A DNA stretch of 64,000 nucleotides from SVFI01 sp045535935 (GCA_045535935.1 JAZSMO010000020.1:15633-79632), one strand, 5' to 3'; shown: positions 42,475 to 50,994, numbered from the stretch's first letter. Notes: generated by a model not told the origin, from the letters alone. Numbers and translations are program-made.

Positions 42475-43549
42475 GAGAGAGTTCCTCCGTTCGGGCGATG
42501 GCCGGCGCATAGTCGCCGCATTTTTTGTAGTAAGAAAGTGCCTCTTTTGCCTGTCCGAGACATTCATAGATAACACCGATGTTATAAAATGCACGATAAC
42601 TGTTGGTTCCGGCAACGACACATGTCTGAAAGGAAGTTGCTTTTTTGAATTCCTCAACAGCCTCTGCAAAGCGTGCGTTATTCATATAAATCAGCCCCAT
42701 CAAAAAAACAAAATCCGCACTTTTGGCAAAGGTATCATAAATGCCTTCAAAAGACAGCGCTGCTTCATATTGCTTCAAATCCAGAAGGCTGTATCCGTAA
42801 GATTCAACCATGGACTGTACATAATATAGCTCCGGATCCAAATCAAACGAAAGTCCTTTGCTGAATGCCTCTGCGGCAAGGTCCGGTCTGCCCAAAGTTG
42901 TGTAACATTTCCCGAGCTGATAATAGAGATAGGGATCTTCTTTTTCTTTTAGAGCACCGGTTAGAAGAGTGGCATTTCTTTCGCACTTTTGTGAGAGAAT
43001 CTCCGGATCGGCATAGCCGTCATGTTCCAGTAGAATCGGAAGATCACAGTATGTACTTACGGCGTGTGCGGTCGTAGCGCTGTCGCCGGAAAGAGCCGTA
43101 ATCTGTTCGTGTACCGATCCTGTATAATGATAAAAACTACGGTGATATATCCGGCCGAGTCGGGTCATCGTGTATGTCTTTTCGCCGGACAGGGTGTAAA
43201 TATCTTTTTGATTGACGGTGCCTGTTTTTGCGTGATTGCGCACGTCACAACAGAATGCCTGCAGTTTTGCAAGATCTGCTTCCATGATATATTCGTCACA
43301 GTCTATCACCCAGATCCAGTCGGTCGGAGCCTTTGCAGCGCAGAAATTTCTGGCTTTTGAAAAATCATTACACCACTCGAAATGGTAGATCAGATCGGTA
43401 TATTGAGAAGCAATAGAGACTGTGCGGTCGCAGGACCCGGTATCGGTATAGACAATAGGGATATTTAGGGTGTGAATTGCACGCAGACAACGTTCTATGC
43501 ACTTTTCTTCGTTTTTACCTATCAAACAGGCTGAAATAAATGGTTTCAT
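42467..43549 (-). CDS. GT2 glycosyltransferase with C-terminal TPR repeats (paralogue 3)
   Basis: ATG 43549 is chosen by alignment with paralogues 1 and 2 (MKPFISACLIGKNEEKCIER); no clear ribosome site is visible there, nor at the GTG at 43594. 360 residues: GT2 motifs VYTDTGSCDRTVSIA, ARNFCAAKAPTDWIWVIDCD, then TPR-like helices (LYYQLGKCYTTLGRPDLAAE). The most diverged of the three. A short overlap couples it to the GT2 gene downstream. Confidence 0.8.
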   Translation of the reverse strand: MKPFISACLIGKNEEKCIERCLRAIHTLNIPIVYTDTGSCDRTVSIASQYTDLIYHFEWCNDFSKARNFCAAKAPTDWIWVIDCDEYIMEADLAKLQAFCCDVRNHAKTGTVNQKDIYTLSGEKTYTMTRLGRIYHRSFYHYTGSVHEQITALSGDSATTAHAVSTYCDLPILLEHDGYADPEILSQKCERNATLLTGALKEKEDPYLYYQLGKCYTTLGRPDLAAEAFSKGLSFDLDPELYYVQSMVESYGYSLLDLKQYEAALSFEGIYDTFAKSADFVFLMGLIYMNNARFAEAVEEFKKATSFQTCVVAGTNSYRAFYNIGVIYECLGQAKEALSYYKKCGDYAPAIARTEELSHG

Positions 43550-43595
43550 AAATATAAGTATAAAGGAGACAACATAAAAAAACAACAAACTCACT

Positions 43596-43622
43596 TATAT
43601 TTTTTGCTCAAAATACCGATAT
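43596..43622 (+). promoter_or_regulatory. Weak sigma-28-like site before the small helical protein gene
   Basis: CCGATAT at 43616-43622 with TTAT at 43596-43599, 16 bases between. The -10 is good, the -35 poor; about 85 bases before the ATG. Confidence 0.35.
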
Positions 43623-43705
43623 ATGTGATATAGTATAAATATATGTGTATTAAGCGCGGCCAAAATTGCGGAAGTGCTTATTTCTTACAGAAAGCGGGGT
43701 ATATC

Positions 43706-44083
43706 ATGGAAGATATTAGGGTGCAACAGATAGAGGCATTGCAGGTCGGAATCGAATATGTACAAAAACTGATTCCGGCTACGCAGGAAATATTGCCGGA
43801 ACTGCGCGGAGATGAAAAAGAAGATACGATGGATTTTCTTAACCAGATCATCGACGGAATCAATTTCCTGATTGATATTGTCAATGCGACCATGCCGTTG
43901 ATCAATGAAAAAGAAGAAATTTTAAACAAAGACGGTATTGAGGAAAAAGTGCAGATCCTCAACGCTGCTCTCAGTGCAAAAGACTATGTGAAGGTGGCGC
44001 AGGCGCTTGAGGAAGGCATCTTGCCGTTCATGGATATTTTGTACCAGGTAGCATCTGTTATTGTTGCGGGAGAAAAGGCATGA
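43706..44083 (+). CDS. Small helical protein, unknown function
   Basis: ATG 43706 (GCGGGG upstream) gives 125 residues, all predicted helical: VQQIEALQVGIEYVQKLIPA, DFLNQIIDGINFLIDIVNAT, and a C-terminal ALEEGILPFMDILYQVASV. It overlaps the glf start by four bases (ATGA), so both are cotranslated. Its helical pattern resembles small flagellar chaperone-like proteins, but I recognise no family motif. Position suggests a role with the nearby glycosylation genes. Confidence 0.65.
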   Translation: MEDIRVQQIEALQVGIEYVQKLIPATQEILPELRGDEKEDTMDFLNQIIDGINFLIDIVNATMPLINEKEEILNKDGIEEKVQILNAALSAKDYVKVAQALEEGILPFMDILYQVASVIVAGEKA

Positions 44084-45198
44084 AATATGATTATTTAGTG
44101 GTTGGAGCCGGTCTTTTTTCCGCTGTCTTTGCAAATGAGATGCGCAAGGCAGGGAAGCGATGCTACGTAATCGAGAAAAGAGATCACATTGCCGGAAATA
44201 TATATACCGAAGAGAAAATCGGTATCTCCGTGCACAAATACGGTGCCCATATTTTTCATACATCCGACAAAGAAGTGTGGGATTATGTGAATAAGCTGGC
44301 AGAGTTTAACCATTACATCAATTCGCCGGTAGCGGTTTACAAGGACGAAATTTACAATCTTCCGTTCAATATGAACACGTTCAGCAAAATGTGGGGCGTG
44401 CGCACGCCGGAGGAAGCGAAGGCAAAGATTGCGCAGCAGATTGCTGAAGCCGGAATCAAGGAACCGGCCAATCTGGAAGAACAGGCGATTTCTCTTGCGG
44501 GGACCGACGTGTATCAGAAGTTAGTCAAAGGCTACACAGAGAAGCAGTGGGGAAGAGACTGCAAGGATCTTCCTGCTTTTATTATCAGGAGACTTCCGCT
44601 TCGGTTTGTCTATGATAACAATTATTTCAATGACCGCTATCAGGGAATCCCCATCGGAGGATATACGCAGATTGTGGAAAAGCTTCTTGCCGACATCCCG
44701 GTGCAGCTTGGCGTAAGCTACAAAGAGTTTGCAGAAAGCAACGAAGCATCCGGAGATCCGGTTGTGTATGACAAAATACTTTACACCGGAATGATTGATG
44801 AATTTTTTGATTATTGCTACGGCGAGCTTTCTTATCGTTCCCTTCGCTTTGAGAGCGAATATTTGCCGGATGTGGACAATTATCAGGGCAATGCGGTGGT
44901 GAACTACACAGAGCGTGAGATTCCTTATACCCGCATCATAGAGCACAAGCATTTTGAGTTCGGTAAGGGAGACGGAACCGTGATTACTCGAGAATACCCG
45001 GCGGAATGGCACAAGGGCGATGAGCCGTATTATCCGGTCAATGATGCCGAGAACAGTGCGCTTTATGAGCGCTACGGCGAGCTGGCAAAGTCGCAGTCAA
45101 ATGTTTTGTTCGGAGGACGTCTGGGACAGTACAAATACTACGATATGGATAAGGTGATTCGTGCTGCTCTTGATATGGTGGCAGAAGAACTGGCGTAA
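44080..45198 (+). CDS. glf: UDP-galactopyranose mutase
   Basis: A 372-residue flavoprotein of standard length. The N-terminal FAD-binding motif is DYLVVGAGLFSAVFANEM, followed by VIEKRDHIAGNIYTE, YGAHIFHTSDKEVWDYVN and, near residue 150, YTEKQWGRDCKDLP. It converts UDP-galactopyranose to UDP-galactofuranose, the donor for galactofuranose in surface glycans. A terminator with an embedded promoter follows. Confidence 0.92.
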   Translation: MKYDYLVVGAGLFSAVFANEMRKAGKRCYVIEKRDHIAGNIYTEEKIGISVHKYGAHIFHTSDKEVWDYVNKLAEFNHYINSPVAVYKDEIYNLPFNMNTFSKMWGVRTPEEAKAKIAQQIAEAGIKEPANLEEQAISLAGTDVYQKLVKGYTEKQWGRDCKDLPAFIIRRLPLRFVYDNNYFNDRYQGIPIGGYTQIVEKLLADIPVQLGVSYKEFAESNEASGDPVVYDKILYTGMIDEFFDYCYGELSYRSLRFESEYLPDVDNYQGNAVVNYTEREIPYTRIIEHKHFEFGKGDGTVITREYPAEWHKGDEPYYPVNDAENSALYERYGELAKSQSNVLFGGRLGQYKYYDMDKVIRAALDMVAEELA

Positions 45199-45221
45199 AA
45201 TAAATGAAAAAATCGGAAATA

Positions 45222-45254
45222 TCCCCGTTGCTACTTGCAATGGGGAATTTTTTG
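45222..45254 (+). terminator. Terminator of glf
   Basis: A 10-base stem (45222-45231 and 45237-45246, one G-T pair), 5-base loop, then T run 45248-45253. The -35 of the next promoter lies in the right arm. Confidence 0.8.
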
Positions 45255-45281
45255 TAGTACAATACTTTGAAAGTCAAAGTA
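45235..45281 (+). promoter_or_regulatory. Sigma-A promoter with adjacent inverted-repeat operator (FabT/MarR-like)
   Basis: TTGCAA (45235-45240), 17 bases, TACAAT (45258-45263). Immediately overlapping is the perfect inverted repeat TACTTTGA-AAG-TCAAAGTA (45263-45281). TTTGA-N3-TCAAA repeats resemble operators of MarR-type fatty acid regulators (FabT) in Firmicutes; a related half-site follows (ATTTGAAAAGCAAAG). Binding would block transcription start. Confidence 0.6.
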
Positions 45282-45311
45282 TTTGAAAAGCAAAGTAAAA
45301 GGAGAAAAATT

Positions 45312-46925
45312 ATGACCTGGAATGAAGCGATTGCAGATTTGGATGAACGAAGAAAAAAAGCGGAGCTCGGCGGCGGAAGAGCACGCATTGAATCCCAGCA
45401 TGGTAAGGGGAAGATGACAGCCCGCGAGCGTATTGAGATACTGCTGGATGAAGGAAGCTTTGTGGAAGTGGACGGGATGATTGAATCACGAATTGACGAT
45501 TTCGGTCTGGATAAAAAGCGTGTCCCGGGAGATGGTGTTGTGACCGGATACGGAACCATCGGAGGAAGACAGGTGTTTGTGGCCAGCGAGGACTTCACGG
45601 TAATCGGCGGAACGCTCGGAGAATATCATTCTTTCAAAATCTGTCGCATCCAGGATATGGCCATGGCTATGAAGGCACCGCTGATTTGTATTAATGACAG
45701 CGGAGGAGCCCGTATTGAGGAGGGTATCTCTTCTCTCAGCGGATACAGCGGAATGTTTCTTCGCCATACACAGGCGTCCGGCGTGATTCCGCAGATCGCG
45801 GTAATTCTCGGACCATGTTCCGGAGGAGCCTGCTATGCGCCGGCAATCTGTGACTTTATCTTCATGGTGGAAGAGACATCCAAGATGTTTATTACCGGGC
45901 CGAATGTGGTGAAAACCGTAATCAATGAGGAGGTTTCCGTGGAGGAACTCGGCGGGGCTAAGGTCCATGCGGAAAAATCCGGTGTTTCCCATTTTACATA
46001 CAAAAATGAGAGGGAATGCCTGATGGGAGTGCGCAAGTTGCTATCATATCTCCCGTCGAACAATGTCGAAAACCCTCCTATAATAGGAGAGAACAGCAAT
46101 AACAGTATCGCTTCCAATGTGATGGACAGAGTCGGAGAACTCGGTAAAATGATTCTTCCGGGACTGGAAGACAGAAGTAATAAGATCGTAGATATCGTTC
46201 CGGATAATTCCAGACGTGCATATAACGTAAAGGATGTAGTGGAATGTGTCATTGATAAGGGGACATTTTTTGAGGTGCAGAAAGATTTTGCCAAAAACGT
46301 GGTGGTTGGCTTTGCGCGCATGGATGGTGAAGTGACCGGATTTGTCTGCAACCAGCCAAATCACATGGGCGGTGCGATCGATTACCATGCATCTGACAAG
46401 ATGGCAAGATTTATCCGTTTCTGTGACTGTTTCAACATTCCGCTTGTGACACTTATTGATGTTCCGGCCTTTTTGCCGGGTACAGCGCAGGAGCACAACG
46501 GAATCATCCGCCACGGTGCAAAGGTACTCTTCGCTTACTCTGAGGCGACGGTTCCGAAGATTTCTCTGATTATGCGTAAAGCCTACGGCGGAGCTTACAT
46601 TGCGATGAACTCCAAGGAGATGGGAGCAGATATCGTATATGCATGGCCGATTGCAGAGATTGCGGTGATGGGGGCAGAAGGTGCTGTCAATATTGCGTTC
46701 AAACGTAAGATCAAAGAATCGCCGGATCCGGAAGCAATGCGTCAGCAATGCATCAAGGAATATGACGACAGATTCCTGAATCCGTATGTGGCAGCTTCCC
46801 GCGGCTATGTCAACGAGGTGATTAAACCGGAGGAGACGAGGGCAGCGATCTTGAAGGCGCTGAAGGGACTGAAAGACAAAAAAGTAGAAAATCCTTATAA
46901 AAAGCATGGAAATATTCCATTGTAG
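45312..46925 (+). CDS. Acyl-CoA carboxylase beta (carboxyltransferase) subunit
   Basis: ATG 45312 after AAAGGAGA; 537 residues, usual length of propionyl/methylmalonyl-CoA carboxyltransferases. Motifs: HGKGKMTARERIEILLDEGS, GGTLGEYHSFKI, CINDSGGARIEEGISSL, GPCSGGACYAPAICDF and MRKAYGGAYIAMNSKEMG, which build the two acyl-CoA and carboxybiotin oxyanion holes. It transfers CO2 between biotin and an acyl-CoA. No biotin carrier, biotin carboxylase or membrane decarboxylase subunit is visible in this window, so its partners are elsewhere. The operator upstream fits fatty-acid-type control. Confidence 0.85.
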   Translation: MTWNEAIADLDERRKKAELGGGRARIESQHGKGKMTARERIEILLDEGSFVEVDGMIESRIDDFGLDKKRVPGDGVVTGYGTIGGRQVFVASEDFTVIGGTLGEYHSFKICRIQDMAMAMKAPLICINDSGGARIEEGISSLSGYSGMFLRHTQASGVIPQIAVILGPCSGGACYAPAICDFIFMVEETSKMFITGPNVVKTVINEEVSVEELGGAKVHAEKSGVSHFTYKNERECLMGVRKLLSYLPSNNVENPPIIGENSNNSIASNVMDRVGELGKMILPGLEDRSNKIVDIVPDNSRRAYNVKDVVECVIDKGTFFEVQKDFAKNVVVGFARMDGEVTGFVCNQPNHMGGAIDYHASDKMARFIRFCDCFNIPLVTLIDVPAFLPGTAQEHNGIIRHGAKVLFAYSEATVPKISLIMRKAYGGAYIAMNSKEMGADIVYAWPIAEIAVMGAEGAVNIAFKRKIKESPDPEAMRQQCIKEYDDRFLNPYVAASRGYVNEVIKPEETRAAILKALKGLKDKKVENPYKKHGNIPL

Positions 46926-46936
46926 TATGCTATGAT

Positions 46937-46967
46937 AAATGCGGTGTCACATTGTGGCGCCGCATTT
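46937..46967 (+). terminator. Possible weak terminator hairpin after the carboxylase gene
   Basis: A 14-base stem (46937-46950 and 46954-46967) with two wobble pairs and a 3-base loop; the T tract after it is short. It could also be a leader hairpin, since TGC-TATGAT (46928-46936) looks like an extended -10 just upstream. Confidence 0.45.
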
Positions 46968-46990
46968 TAAATAACAGAAAGGGAACAGAT

Positions 46991-48010
46991 ATGACAGATT
47001 TAAAAATTCTTGCGCTGATTACAGCGAGAAGCGGTTCCAAGAGTGTAGTAAATAAAAATATTCGAAAGATAAACGGCAAGCCGATGATGGCGTACTCTAT
47101 TGAGCATGCACAGGCTTCCGCATATATTAACCGTATCATTGTTTCGACGGACAGTGAGGAGTATGCAGCGATTGCCCGGGAATACGGGGCAGAGACACCG
47201 TTCATCCGCCCGGCGGAATATGCGACGGATACAGCACTTGACATTGATGTGTTTAAGCATGCGCTCGGATTTCTCAAGGACGAAGAAGGATACGAACCGG
47301 ATATTGTGGTGCATCTCCGCCCGACCTATCCGTATCGTGATCCTGCAGATATCGATACGATGATTAAGATGATGATCGAGGATGAAACTGTGGATTCCAT
47401 CCGCAGCGTCAAGAAAAATGAAGTGGTTCCGCATAAGATGTGGTATTTACGCGGGGACGGAATGTTGGATCCGCTGATGAAGGATATTCCGGAAGCGTAC
47501 AATATGCCTCGCCAGGAGCTTCCGGCGACCTATATCCAGAACGGCAATGTGGATCTTCTTCGTCCGAGAGCCGTGACACAGTACAATTCCATGACAGGAA
47601 AGAAAATCATGGGATATGAGATGAAGGAAATGTATGATGTAGATACGGAGTCGGATTTTTCGCGCGTGGCAGATCTGATGAAGATTATGGGCGGCGGTCA
47701 GCAGTTTGTCTTTGATATTGACGGTGTCATCGCCATGAAGAGAGAGGATCTCGACTACGGACAGGCGGGACCGAATGAGAAGATGATTCGGATTGTCAAT
47801 CAGCTTTATGACTGGGGCAATAAGATTGTTTTATTTACAGCCAGAGGTTATGTGACGGGAATCGACTGGAGACCTGTGACGGAAAAACAGATGAAGGATT
47901 GGGGCGTCAAGTACCACGAACTTCACATGGGGAAACCGAATGCGGATTACTATGTGGACGATAAGATGCTCAGCCTTGAGTTTTTGTACCGGGAATTTGG
48001 GAAAGAGTGA
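46991..48010 (+). CDS. CMP-sugar synthetase (NeuA-type) fused to a HAD-like phosphatase domain
   Basis: ATG 46991 (AAAGGGAAC upstream); 339 residues. Residues 1-225 are an acylneuraminate cytidylyltransferase: LALITARSGSKSVVNKNIR, PYRDPADIDTMIKMM, LPATYIQNGNVDLL. Residues 236-335 form a HAD-like domain: VFDIDGVIAMK with the DxD nucleophile motif, IVLFTARGYVTGIDW and YYVDDKM. The first domain activates a nonulosonic acid (for example pseudaminic, legionaminic or sialic acid) as CMP-sugar; the second may remove the 9-phosphate before activation. Nonulosonic acids are common on flagellins. No Neu/Pse/Leg synthase is visible here. Confidence 0.8.
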   Translation: MTDLKILALITARSGSKSVVNKNIRKINGKPMMAYSIEHAQASAYINRIIVSTDSEEYAAIAREYGAETPFIRPAEYATDTALDIDVFKHALGFLKDEEGYEPDIVVHLRPTYPYRDPADIDTMIKMMIEDETVDSIRSVKKNEVVPHKMWYLRGDGMLDPLMKDIPEAYNMPRQELPATYIQNGNVDLLRPRAVTQYNSMTGKKIMGYEMKEMYDVDTESDFSRVADLMKIMGGGQQFVFDIDGVIAMKREDLDYGQAGPNEKMIRIVNQLYDWGNKIVLFTARGYVTGIDWRPVTEKQMKDWGVKYHELHMGKPNADYYVDDKMLSLEFLYREFGKE

Positions 48011-48012
48011 GA

Positions 48013-48044
48013 AAAAGAGAGCGTCCTATGAGACGCTCTCTTTT
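48013..48044. terminator. Bidirectional terminator overlapping the 3' end of the minus-strand gene
   Basis: A 13-base perfect stem AAAAGAGAGCGTC (48013-48025) with its complement (48032-48044), T runs on both strands. The minus-strand stop TAG (48026-48028) lies in the loop. Confidence 0.85.
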
Positions 48045-49363
48045 GTTATGGTGGCGATTTGCCTTGTGATTTCATCGCAGCTCATCTGAATCTGCGCCTC
48101 GTCCGGAGTTCCTTTGCTGTACAATAAGGCATTTTCACAATGCTGTCTGCAGGTTTGCAAATTACCTAAAAGCAGATGGAGCTGTCCTGCGTACAAGTGA
48201 AGCTCATAGCTGTGCGGATCTTTGACAAGTCCCCGCTCCACACTGATTTTGGCTTCTGCGTATTCGCCGGTTTCCATGCGGATGATAGTCTCTATCGTGT
48301 CGATGGCGATGGATTCTTCGTAGCGGTTTTTTCGGTACAGAAGAAGAGAGATATATGCGTTTTGAATGTCGCCTTCTTGGATGGCGGAGAGCATGGAGTC
48401 CATGTAGTATTGCGCGGATTCGTTGCAAGGGTAAGGATAGTCGCATATTTGTGTAAAGATGTCGAGGATTTCTTTTTCGAACAGGATATATTCCTGTTTG
48501 ATTTTTGCGATATAGTCGGCATAATCCTGTTTGCGCACGTCGTATTCTTCCAAAAGCTTATATATCTGAGACAGAATATAGCTGTCGGAATCGTTTTCAC
48601 TGAATTTGTAAATCTCAGGCAGAGGTACATCCTCCCGATATGCAGCCGCTCCGGTTTTGTTTGTGATGACGCAGCAGCCGCACATGGCGGCTTCGCGCGG
48701 AATGCGGTCTTTGCCGGGATGCGTACCGAAGTCGATGTATATTTTTGCCTTTTTCAGCGTCTCTCTCATTCCGTATGGGGTAAGGCCGCTGAGGGCCTGC
48801 CATTTGATGCGGTAATCGGATTTGGCGATCAGCTCGCTTGTGTGGGCAAAGCCTTTTTTCGGATTGAACAAAACAATATTTTCACGCTCGTGGCTGTCGG
48901 ATGTCGATTCGTGAACAAAAAATTCGCTGTTTAAATAATCTGACAGATGGAAGATTTTGCCGGGATCAATGTGCAGGCTGTCCTGCAGATGCCTTACGGC
49001 ATAATGGGACTGGGCAAAATGAAAGAGATTCTCCTGCTTTTGCATATATCCGGCGAGCGATTCGTCGTAGATTGCGTTGTTGACGCTGAGCCACCAGACG
49101 GCGCATTTGTATGTGCCTAATTGCGGAAGGAGCGGTATGCACAGTTCCGGGACAATAATAAAGTCATCTGCATCCGGTGTCAGCCGGATATCCCATGGGA
49201 CGTTGTATTTTTTATAGGCTTCGCAGACCGGATCGGTGTCCGAAGATGCATTTAAATACATCATTTTGGCCGGAAAGCCAAGCAGATTCAGCTTGTATCC
49301 GAGCTGGTGCAGCAGTTCGGGTCCTCCCGTAGCCACACTTGCAGGGCAGAGAATATGGATCAT
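48026..49363 (-). CDS. Glycosyltransferase (GT4-like) with C-terminal helical repeats
   Basis: A 445-residue protein with a strong GGGAGG site. Residues 1-270 are a GT-B fold: HILCPASVATGGPELLHQLG (acceptor side), IVLFNPKKGFAHTSELIAK, IYIDFGTHPGKDRIPREAAM and CGCCVITNKTGAAAYREDVP (donor side). Residues 290-445 are TPR-like helices ending ARG-poor SKGTPDEAQIQMSC. It lies beside the CMP-sugar synthetase gene and the FliD-like gene, so it may transfer the activated sugar to a flagellar or surface acceptor; inference. Confidence 0.75.
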   Translation of the reverse strand: MIHILCPASVATGGPELLHQLGYKLNLLGFPAKMMYLNASSDTDPVCEAYKKYNVPWDIRLTPDADDFIIVPELCIPLLPQLGTYKCAVWWLSVNNAIYDESLAGYMQKQENLFHFAQSHYAVRHLQDSLHIDPGKIFHLSDYLNSEFFVHESTSDSHERENIVLFNPKKGFAHTSELIAKSDYRIKWQALSGLTPYGMRETLKKAKIYIDFGTHPGKDRIPREAAMCGCCVITNKTGAAAYREDVPLPEIYKFSENDSDSYILSQIYKLLEEYDVRKQDYADYIAKIKQEYILFEKEILDIFTQICDYPYPCNESAQYYMDSMLSAIQEGDIQNAYISLLLYRKNRYEESIAIDTIETIIRMETGEYAEAKISVERGLVKDPHSYELHLYAGQLHLLLGNLQTCRQHCENALLYSKGTPDEAQIQMSCDEITRQIATITKESVS

Positions 49364-49379
49364 TTGATACCTCCCAAAG

Positions 49380-49429
49380 TAAAGATAAAAAGAGTAGTGC
49401 GTAAATGAAAGTGTTTATGCACTACTCTT
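49380..49429 (-). terminator. Minus-strand terminator of the FliD-like gene
   Basis: Arms 49429-49414 and 49405-49390 (read on the minus strand) form a 16-base stem with one wobble pair and an 8-base loop, followed by TTTTTATCTTT. Confidence 0.85.
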
Positions 49430-49444
49430 ATTTTAATAGGAATG

Positions 49445-50758
49445 TTAACAATAATTGTTGAATAACATACCGCTGTATGCGCTTGTAATGTACGGGGAAG
49501 GATAATTCTTACCCGGATTTTTGTATGCTACAACGGTTTTGTTCACATATTCCATCGGATTGAGCGAAATCTGGTTGCTCTTGCGGAGCATGGAGTTGGC
49601 AAAATCCTTGACAGAAGAGAAGTTCTCACTGTGGCTGGAATCGGATGCTGCTGACTGCATCTGCTCGTCGTCGATGGAAAGGTGTCCGTCAGGTGAGAAA
49701 CTCAGTCCGATGGAGCTAAGGCCGCCGGCGTAATGCCGTGTGATCCGGTTGATCTCGCTCATCAGCTGTGTGCTCTTGGAATGGCTTCCCGGATTGGCGG
49801 AAACATCATCGATAAATCGGTTGTAGCTGTCTGCAAGAGAATGGATGTTCTCGGACAAACTGTCAATATCATTTTTGAGACCGATTTCGGTCGCTGTTCC
49901 CGGTTCGCTGCTCGGCCCGCTCAATGTGATTTCGTATACCTTGTCAACCGTGAAGGTGTTTGATGATGCGGTTCTTTCAATTCCGTTAACTTCAAACAGG
50001 GCGTTGGAAGGATTTTGCGAAATTTGTGCAAGACCTAAGTAATCGACAATTCCTTTTGTTTTGCTGGTGTTTTCGTCACTGATTTCAAAAATGGTATCTT
50101 TGTCCTGCGGAAGACCGGTGGAGACGGATTCCAATTTCAGAGAGCTGTTGCCCTCCCCGTCCTCAAGAACGGATGCTTCAATACCGATGTTGGCACTCTG
50201 AATCAGGCGCTGCAGACGATTTTGAACTTCCGAGTTGGTGTCCTCCTCGTGGAGCTCAAATTGGAATTCATAACTCACATCCTTGATGGAGACATCGAAG
50301 GAATAGCTTCCCGGAGGTAAAGTGATTTTGTCTTCGGAAACGAGAGCATTGCCCAAATTGACTTGGTTTTTGGCAAGCTCAGCTACTTCCAAACGGAAGG
50401 TAGGCGCCTCTGCGCCGTCCTCCTGCATACCGATGTATTTTGCGGATGCAATCTCCGGATGCGTAGAATAAGCAATTTTCTGTTCCAGGACATTTTCTTC
50501 GTCCAGGGAACTTCTTGTTGCCATAACAGAGTTGCGGAACGACCGCGCACTCTCCTTTAAGCCCACGGCATAAGCCTTGGAGGCCGGACTTTTATCCAGA
50601 AGATAGAGAGGTGACTCTTTATTTAATTTTACGATGGAATTGTAAATGCTGCGCAGATCACTCTTTTTATGAGTGTCGAGCGGCGTGTTCGTCTTGGGTG
50701 CATATTCCGTCAGGTAATGATTGTAAACCTGATTCAATGCGCTGACATTCACTGCCAT
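49445..50758 (-). CDS. FliD-like flagellar cap-related protein
   Basis: A 437-residue protein with AGGAGGG ribosome site. The middle and C-terminal parts look like the FliD family: VAELAKNQVNLGNALVSEDK, then a flagellin-hook-type region (GLAQISQNPSNALFEVNGIE), then a long coiled-coil segment (NDIDSLSENIHSLADSYNRF) and LSSIGLSFSPDGHLSIDD, a typical FliD C-terminal signature. The first 80 residues differ from FliD: no MRITGLNSGLD-like start. It ends with a single Cys (FNNYC). A true fliD is present at 30830, so this is a paralogue of unknown role, perhaps an alternative cap or a secreted flagellin-like protein. Confidence 0.75.
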   Translation of the reverse strand: MAVNVSALNQVYNHYLTEYAPKTNTPLDTHKKSDLRSIYNSIVKLNKESPLYLLDKSPASKAYAVGLKESARSFRNSVMATRSSLDEENVLEQKIAYSTHPEIASAKYIGMQEDGAEAPTFRLEVAELAKNQVNLGNALVSEDKITLPPGSYSFDVSIKDVSYEFQFELHEEDTNSEVQNRLQRLIQSANIGIEASVLEDGEGNSSLKLESVSTGLPQDKDTIFEISDENTSKTKGIVDYLGLAQISQNPSNALFEVNGIERTASSNTFTVDKVYEITLSGPSSEPGTATEIGLKNDIDSLSENIHSLADSYNRFIDDVSANPGSHSKSTQLMSEINRITRHYAGGLSSIGLSFSPDGHLSIDDEQMQSAASDSSHSENFSSVKDFANSMLRKSNQISLNPMEYVNKTVVAYKNPGKNYPSPYITSAYSGMLFNNYC

Positions 50759-50865
50759 AAGAGCCCTCCTTTCTTCCTTGAAATCGCACTACTTGTGAGG
50801 CGAAAGAGTTGACAATCCATGTCATCGCCTCGGCGCGGGCATAATAAAACTATTTTTATAAACTA

Positions 50866-50894
50866 AATATAGCACATGCAAATGTCAAAATCAA
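50866..50894 (-). promoter_or_regulatory. Sigma-A promoter (extended -10) of the FliD-like gene
   Basis: On the minus strand TTGATT (50894-50889), 17 bases, TGC directly before TATATT (50871-50866). It gives a leader of about 100 bases. Its sigma-A type contrasts with the sigma-28-like sites of the other filament genes. Confidence 0.6.
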
Positions 50895-50966
50895 GCAAAA
50901 AAATGGAGTTTCTACCTATTAAATGAAACAAAAGGAAAAAACATGATAGAAAATTTATGTTAACTA

Positions 50967-50994
50967 TTGCCTTTTTGGTTGGATATGCTACAAT
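50967..50994 (+). promoter_or_regulatory. Sigma-A promoter (extended -10) of the giant adhesin gene
   Basis: TTGCCT (50967-50972), 16 bases, TACAAT (50989-50994) preceded by TGC. It implies a leader of about 100 bases. Confidence 0.6.

Noticed and set aside
43549..43594. An upstream GTG start for the third TPR-GT2 gene
   Set aside because: It adds a hydrophobic stretch absent from the paralogues and has no ribosome site; the ATG at 43549 aligns better, though its ribosome site is also weak.
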